Source: Arthrobacter echini
GTDB taxonomy: Bacteria; Actinomycetota; Actinomycetes; Actinomycetales; Micrococcaceae
Direction: 5' to 3'
Assembly (NCBI RefSeq): GCF_004803505.1
Contig: NZ_SSWH01000009.1
Span: forward strand, 62,001-126,000
Length of the DNA stretch: 64,000 nt
In this document: positions 59,711 to 64,000 of the stretch, piece by piece
Layout of the letters: the number at the start of each line of letters is the position of its first letter
How positions within the stretch are numbered: the stretch's first letter is position 1
Position numbers and translations under genes: made by a program
The notes under the pieces: model-generated
What the model saw: the letters and a program-made list of their open reading frames with translations, nothing else
Told to the model about the DNA's origin: nothing
Database searches by the model: none

Positions 59711-60907
59711 GTGTCCTCCACCCCGTTCCCCTACATCGGCCTGCTCTCGCTCGCGGGTGCCATCTTCGTCTCCGTGACGAGCGAGTTCCTGCCCACCGGG
59801 CTCCTGCTCGCGATGGCGGACGATCTCGGGGTGAGCCGGTCGACAGCGGGCTACCTCGTGACGATCTTCGCCGGGACCGTCGTCGTCGCCACGACGCCGC
59901 TCGCCGCCGTGACCCAGCGCGTTTCGCGCAAGTCCCTGCTCGTCGTCGTACTCCTGGTCATCGCGGTGGCGAACATCCTGGCGGCGATCGCGCCGACCTA
60001 TGCCGTGCTGGTGGCAGCGCGTGTCCTCGGCGGGCTGGCGCACGGGTTGTTCTGGGCCGTGGTGGCCGCCTACGCCGCGCACCTCGTCCCCGCCCACCAG
60101 TTGGGGAAGGCGGTCTCCATCACCGCGGGAGGCGGCACGGCGGCGTTCGTGCTCGGCGTCCCGGTGGGTACGGCGATCGGCACCGCGCTGGGGTGGCGCA
60201 CGGCCTTCACCATCATCGGGATCGTCGTCCTCGTCCTCGTCGTGGTGATCGTGAAGTTCCTGCCGCCGGTCGAGCACCGCGTGGAGCGCGCGGCGGGCGA
60301 GGAGCGCGTGCCGCTGCGCCGGGATCCGAGCATGAAGGCCGTCCTGCTGTTGTGCGCGGTGATCCTCATCGTCCTCACGGGGCAGAATCTGTTCTACACC
60401 TACATCGCCCCCTGGCTGACCGACGTCTCCACGTTCCCCGTGGAAGGAGTGGCGCTGGTCCTGTTCCTCTACGGTGGCGCGGGGATCATCGGCCTGCTCA
60501 TCGCCGGCTACGCCACCGACCGCTTCCCGCGGAACGCCTTCGTCGCCGTGGTGCTGGTGGTCATGCTCGCCGTCCTGACGCTCGCCGTCGGCTCGTCCAG
60601 CTCGGTGGTGGTGCTCATCGCGGTGACCGTATGGGGAGCCGCCTTCGGGGCCATCCCGGCCATGCTGCAGACCAGGATGCTGCGCACGGCCTCCGTCCGG
60701 ATCCGTGATCTCTCCGCGGCCCTCCAGACCACGGCCTTCAACATCGGGATCGCCGGTGGCGCGCTGTTCGGCGGGCTCCTGCTCGATTCCGTGGGTCTCG
60801 CGATCCTCCCCTTCGTCCTGATCATCATGCTGGGTGCGGGACTGGCCCTGAGTCTGATCACCGATACCGCGGCCGGGCGCCGAGAGCGCCGTCGGCTCCG
60901 GCCGTGA
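59711..60907 (+). CDS. MFS exporter, AraJ/sugar-efflux-like
   Basis: 398 residues from GTG at 59711, 12 membrane segments. SEFLPTGLLLAMADDLGVSRSTAGYLVTIFA near the start and GLAHGLFWAVVAAYAAHLVPAHQLGKAVSITAGG are the DHA1-type blocks of the AraJ/YdhP group, which export sugars or drugs. The central loop (about 185-210) is charged. A TTG at 59690 or the GTG at 59711 are the candidate starts; none has a strong Shine-Dalgarno. It ends 13 bases before the alcohol dehydrogenase ATG, so the two are probably one operon. Confidence 0.9.
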   Translation: MSSTPFPYIGLLSLAGAIFVSVTSEFLPTGLLLAMADDLGVSRSTAGYLVTIFAGTVVVATTPLAAVTQRVSRKSLLVVVLLVIAVANILAAIAPTYAVLVAARVLGGLAHGLFWAVVAAYAAHLVPAHQLGKAVSITAGGGTAAFVLGVPVGTAIGTALGWRTAFTIIGIVVLVLVVVIVKFLPPVEHRVERAAGEERVPLRRDPSMKAVLLLCAVILIVLTGQNLFYTYIAPWLTDVSTFPVEGVALVLFLYGGAGIIGLLIAGYATDRFPRNAFVAVVLVVMLAVLTLAVGSSSSVVVLIAVTVWGAAFGAIPAMLQTRMLRTASVRIRDLSAALQTTAFNIGIAGGALFGGLLLDSVGLAILPFVLIIMLGAGLALSLITDTAAGRRERRRLRP

Positions 60908-60920
60908 CTACAGTTGCCTG

Positions 60921-61964
60921 ATGCGCGCTGTCTGGTTCGACCGCTTCACCGAACGTCCCGACCTCCGCGACGTTCCAGACCCCGTGCCCACACCGCGCGG
61001 CGTCGTCGTCCGTGTCGAGGCGACGGGGCTGTGCCGCAGCGACGTGCACGGCTGGCTGGGGCACGACGGCGGCATCGCCCTACCGCACGTCCCCGGCCAC
61101 GAGCTCGTGGGTACCATCACGTCAACAGGTGATCAGGTGAAGCGTTTCCGGATCGGTGACCGCGTGACCACGCCGTTCGTCTGCGCCTGCGGGCGCTGCC
61201 CCGAATGCGCGGCCGGCAACGGCCAGGTCTGCCGCAACCAGACCCAGCCGGGCTTCACCCACTGGGGCTCCTTCGCCGAACAGGTGGCCCTGCACGACGC
61301 CGACACGAATCTGATTCCCGTCCCGGCCTCCTTCGACGCCGGGGCTGCCGCGCTGCTGGGCTGCCGCTTCGCGACGTCCTACCGTGGGCTGGTCCACCAA
61401 GGGCAGCTCGAAGCCGGTCAGTCGCTGCTGGTGGTCGGGTGTGGCGGCGTGGGCCTGAGCACCGTGATGATCGGCGGGGCACTCGGCGCCGAGGTGATCG
61501 CTGTGGATGTCGACGACACCGCGCTGGAGCGTGCACGGCGGTTCGGGGCGGTCCGCGCCGTGAACTCCTCCGACCGGTCGGTGGAGGAGACGGTGCATGC
61601 GGTGCGCAATGCGGCGCCGGCCGGCATCGACGTCTCCGTGGACGCCCTGGGGCGCGAGCAGACCGCCGCGCTCGGCATCCTGTCCCTGCGCCCGCGAGGC
61701 CGTCATGTGCAGATCGGCCTGTTCCCCGCGGACCCGGTGATCCCCATGGGGGCGGTCATCGGCGGGGAGCTCGCGATCCTCGGCAGCCACGGCATGCCGG
61801 CGCACGACTACCCGGGACTGCTGGAGCTGATCGCCGAGGGCCGTTTGCGACCCCAGGACCTCATCGAGCGGACCATCCCGCTGGCCGCTGCCCCGGACGC
61901 GCTCGTCGCCATGGCCGGCGACCGATCCGTCGGCGGGGTGACCGTCGTCGACCCGCGCCTGTAA
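60921..61964 (+). CDS. Zinc-dependent alcohol dehydrogenase family protein
   Basis: 347 residues. Catalytic zinc residues are Cys38 (GLCRSDVH), His60 and Glu61 (GHE), and structural-zinc cysteines 90, 93, 96 and 104 (CxxCxxCx7C). The NAD motif is VVGCGGVGLSTVMIGG. The C-terminal ILGSHGMPAHDYPGLLELIAEGRL is like the Adh of actinobacterial alcohol/polyol metabolism. The substrate is unknown. It lies 13 bp after the MFS gene. A different M20 amidohydrolase lies on the opposite strand just after. Confidence 0.93.
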   Translation: MRAVWFDRFTERPDLRDVPDPVPTPRGVVVRVEATGLCRSDVHGWLGHDGGIALPHVPGHELVGTITSTGDQVKRFRIGDRVTTPFVCACGRCPECAAGNGQVCRNQTQPGFTHWGSFAEQVALHDADTNLIPVPASFDAGAAALLGCRFATSYRGLVHQGQLEAGQSLLVVGCGGVGLSTVMIGGALGAEVIAVDVDDTALERARRFGAVRAVNSSDRSVEETVHAVRNAAPAGIDVSVDALGREQTAALGILSLRPRGRHVQIGLFPADPVIPMGAVIGGELAILGSHGMPAHDYPGLLELIAEGRLRPQDLIERTIPLAAAPDALVAMAGDRSVGGVTVVDPRL

Positions 61965-61978
61965 AACCCGGCCACTGG

Positions 61979-63244
61979 TCAACCGACCGTCGCGGACCGG
62001 AAAAGCGCCTCCAGCAGATCGACGGCGATGACCAGGGCGTCCTCGTCCACATCGAAACGGCGGTGGTGGTGCGGGGCCGGGTTCGAGGCCCCCACGAAGA
62101 TGTACGTGCCCAGGCCGCCCGCCTCCTGCACCTCGCGGATGAGCAGGTGTGCGTCGTCGCTGCCCCCACCCGAGGGTCCACTGGGCGTGAACGTCGAGAT
62201 GGCTGCGACGCCGTCGACCGCACGTGCCACCTCGGCGAGCAGGGTCTCGTCCGGCTGGGACATGGCTGCCCGCCCGTACACCGTGGTCGAGGCCTCCACC
62301 CCGTACATCCGCGCGGCACCCTGCACGGCGTTCTCCGCCCGCTGGTTCAGGTCCTCGAGCACGGCGTTCGACGTCGAGCGGGTCTCGTAGGTGATCGTGG
62401 CGAGCGCCGGAATGATGTTGGCGCTGCCGTCCGCGTGGAACGTACCCACATTGACGCGCGTGTCCGCCTCCGCGAACCGCGTCAGCCCGAGGATGGCGAG
62501 CGTGGCCTGGGCGGCGGCGGCGAGCGCATGGCGACCCTTCTCCGGCGCCGCGGCAGCATGCGCCGCCTCGCCTTCGAAGCGTGCCGTCCACTTGGTGGTC
62601 GCCATCGCGTCCGTGACACCGCCGACGACGGTCCCGGTCGGCAGGTCACCGCCGAGATGGACGGCCAGCATCCGGTCGACACCGCGCGTCACACCCGCGT
62701 CGATCATCGGCTGCGCCCCGCGCACGCCCTCCTCCGCGGGCTGGAACATGATGCGCACCGTGCCGGGGAAGTCGCGGTCACGCAGCCGGTCGGCCAGTGC
62801 GACGCCGATGGCGGCGTGCCCGTCGTGCCCGCACGCGTGCATGAATCCCGTGGTGGACCGGAAGCCGCCGGCCACCGGAGCGTGCTCGTCGCTGGTCTCC
62901 TCGTCCACCGGCAGCGCATCGATGTCCACCCGCAGACCCCACACGGGGCCGGGCCTGTTCCCCGCGAGTTCGGCGACGATGGCCGTTCCGTGCTGCTGGA
63001 AGTACGCGACGTCGTCGGGCGGGGTCCCGGCATCCACGGCGCGCTGCCCCCACGCGTCCATCTCGGCCTGGGTGGGCGGGAGCGCGATGCGGCTGACGTC
63101 GATGGCCGCAGTCCCGGTGGTGGCGCGGACGCCCACAGCAGCCAGTTCTGTCAGGATGACCGACGCAGTCCGGTATTCGAGGAAGCCGGGCTCGGGGTGG
63201 GCGTGGAACCGGCGACGGAGGGCGATGATCTTCTCGGGCTGCAT
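61979..63244 (-). CDS. M20-family amidohydrolase
   Basis: 421 residues. IIALRRRFHAHPEPGFLEYRT (about 6-26) opens the peptidase fold. HACGHDGHAAIG (about 135-146) holds the metal ligands, and MFQPAEEGVRGA (about 169-180) the catalytic Glu-Glu. This is the amidase branch (AbgA, hippurate and IAA-amino acid hydrolases) rather than a di-zinc dipeptidase, as the Cys of HACGHDGH indicates. An insertion at about 50-72 (DVSRIALPPTQAEMDAWG) is longer than usual, as in AbgA-type subunits. The substrate is unknown. Convergent with the Adh gene. Confidence 0.92.
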   Translation of the reverse strand: MQPEKIIALRRRFHAHPEPGFLEYRTASVILTELAAVGVRATTGTAAIDVSRIALPPTQAEMDAWGQRAVDAGTPPDDVAYFQQHGTAIVAELAGNRPGPVWGLRVDIDALPVDEETSDEHAPVAGGFRSTTGFMHACGHDGHAAIGVALADRLRDRDFPGTVRIMFQPAEEGVRGAQPMIDAGVTRGVDRMLAVHLGGDLPTGTVVGGVTDAMATTKWTARFEGEAAHAAAAPEKGRHALAAAAQATLAILGLTRFAEADTRVNVGTFHADGSANIIPALATITYETRSTSNAVLEDLNQRAENAVQGAARMYGVEASTTVYGRAAMSQPDETLLAEVARAVDGVAAISTFTPSGPSGGGSDDAHLLIREVQEAGGLGTYIFVGASNPAPHHHRRFDVDEDALVIAVDLLEALFRSATVG

Positions 63245-63358
63245 CCTCAGAGCCTACGCAGGAGGCCGGCGGGGTGCCGCTCAGGGCGGCATCGTGAAGT
63301 AGCCTGCTTGAGCCGGGCCTGGATCACGTCGCCCACCCCGTCGACGCAAGGAGGAATG

Positions 63359-64000
63359 ATGGAGACCGTGGCGATCCGGTCCGTTCAGGATCTCCGCGAT
63401 CTGGTACCCCGTCCTGGACGGGACAGACGGGTCATGATCGGTCTCGTCGGAGCACCCGGTGCAGGCAAGTCGGCCATTGCCGCAGAGATTGCAGCCCTCG
63501 AGCCCGCTCTTCACGCCCTGGTACCCCTGGACGGTTTCCACCTGGCCGATCAGGCCCTGATCGGCCTCGGTCTGCTGGACCGGAAAGGTGCACCGGAGAC
63601 CTTCGACGCCTACGGCTACGCGGCGCTGCTGTCCCGACTACGTACCGGCCCGGCGGAGACGGTTTACGCGCCGACCTTCGAGCGCGATCTGGAACAGCCG
63701 CTGGCCAACGCACTGCCCATTGCATCGTCGTCGTCCCTCCTCATCACCGAAGGCAACTATCTGCTCCTCGATGCGCCGGGCTGGCAGGAGGCCCGAAGCC
63801 AGCTCGACGAGGTGTGGTTCCTCGACGTCGACCCCGAGATCCGTCGCAGCAGACTCATCGAGCGGCACGTCCGGTTCGGCAAATCTCTCCGCGCGGCCAC
63901 CGCGTGGGTGCAGCGCGTGGACGATCCGAACGCTGCGCTCGTCGCGGCCTCGCGGGAGCGGGCCGACCTCGTCCTCGACGTCACGGGCTGGACCATCGCC
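63359..64000 (+). CDS. Nucleoside/nucleotide kinase family protein, 3' end off the window
   Basis: At least 214 residues, still open at base 64000. The start is ATG at 63359 (a second ATG is directly before it), with AAGGAGG four bases upstream. The P-loop GAPGAGKS (31-38) and LDGFHLADQALIGLGLLDRKGAPETFDAYGY (about 60-90) are those of the phosphoribulokinase/uridine-kinase group that includes PanK-like and fructose or nucleoside kinases, and ERDLEQPLAN and ITEGNYLLL follow. The precise substrate cannot be told. It is divergent from the M20 gene. Confidence 0.88.
   Translation, partial: METVAIRSVQDLRDLVPRPGRDRRVMIGLVGAPGAGKSAIAAEIAALEPALHALVPLDGFHLADQALIGLGLLDRKGAPETFDAYGYAALLSRLRTGPAETVYAPTFERDLEQPLANALPIASSSSLLITEGNYLLLDAPGWQEARSQLDEVWFLDVDPEIRRSRLIERHVRFGKSLRAATAWVQRVDDPNAALVAASRERADLVLDVTGWTIA

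Overview
The window looks like chromosomal DNA from a high-GC actinobacterium, most likely a Micrococcaceae member (Arthrobacter-like). Supporting signs are the GC-rich coding sequence with GTG/TTG starts, the split purS-purQ-purL synthetase, a c-di-AMP riboswitch in front of a LysM/NlpC cell-wall hydrolase, a class F-type sortase, and families typical of actinobacteria (DUF3151, DUF1990, MpaB). I see no integrase, transposase, phage module or CRISPR array. The genus is an inference from gene content; no marker gene such as 16S rRNA is present.

Layout. 1-4.7 kb: a secreted subtilisin-like protease cut by the left edge, an uncharacterised conserved protein, and a lipoprotein with a subtilisin-inhibitor-like domain. 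4.9-8.2 kb: purSQL. 8.3-10.2 kb: a sortase beside a likely wall-anchored coiled-coil substrate. 11.6-14.6 kb: a SAM-I riboswitch followed by an ATPase, binding lipoprotein and permease of the sulfonate/taurine importer class. 14.7-15.9 kb: LysM-NlpC/P60 protein under a c-di-AMP riboswitch. 16.3-18.5 kb: ECF sigma factor overlapping a long membrane partner gene. 18.8-23.2 kb: nitrilase-family hydrolase, DUF427 protein, SurA-like lipoprotein, purA with an unusual structured leader, and a hypothetical.

23.3-33 kb is the most coherent block: selB, selA, the selenocysteine tRNA and selD, facing a formate dehydrogenase operon (fdhA, fdhB, nrfD-like). The fdhA reading frame is interrupted by a UGA at codon 189. 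It is followed at the correct distance by a SECIS-like hairpin whose key bases sit at the same offsets as in E. coli fdhF. One locus therefore holds the dedicated selenocysteine machinery and its client enzyme, a membrane-bound formate-oxidising complex.

33-46 kb: an MpaB-like protein, a secreted family 3 glycosidase, a Tat/lipoprotein beta-helix protein, DUF3151, class II aldolase, an RNA methyltransferase, HAD phosphatase, alpha/beta hydrolase, pyrE, a DUF559-type protein and a family 1 beta-glucosidase. 46-50 kb: nadE, exonuclease III, a hypothetical, a lipoprotein and a Phe-Asp-Glu tRNA cluster. 50-64 kb: small metalloprotease, tandem universal stress protein, short Rossmann protein, CopC-like protein, purine permease, hydroxybutyrate dehydrogenase, spermidine-synthase-like protein, thiamine-binding-like protein, an atypical Nramp transporter, a cation/proton antiporter, an MFS exporter, zinc alcohol dehydrogenase, M20 amidohydrolase and a kinase cut by the right edge.

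The least expected non-coding signals are (i) a family of four roughly 85-bp imperfect palindromes in intergenic DNA at 43.3, 44.4, 46.1 and 56.3 kb, and (ii) two adjacent hairpins upstream of purA whose loops are complementary to each other.
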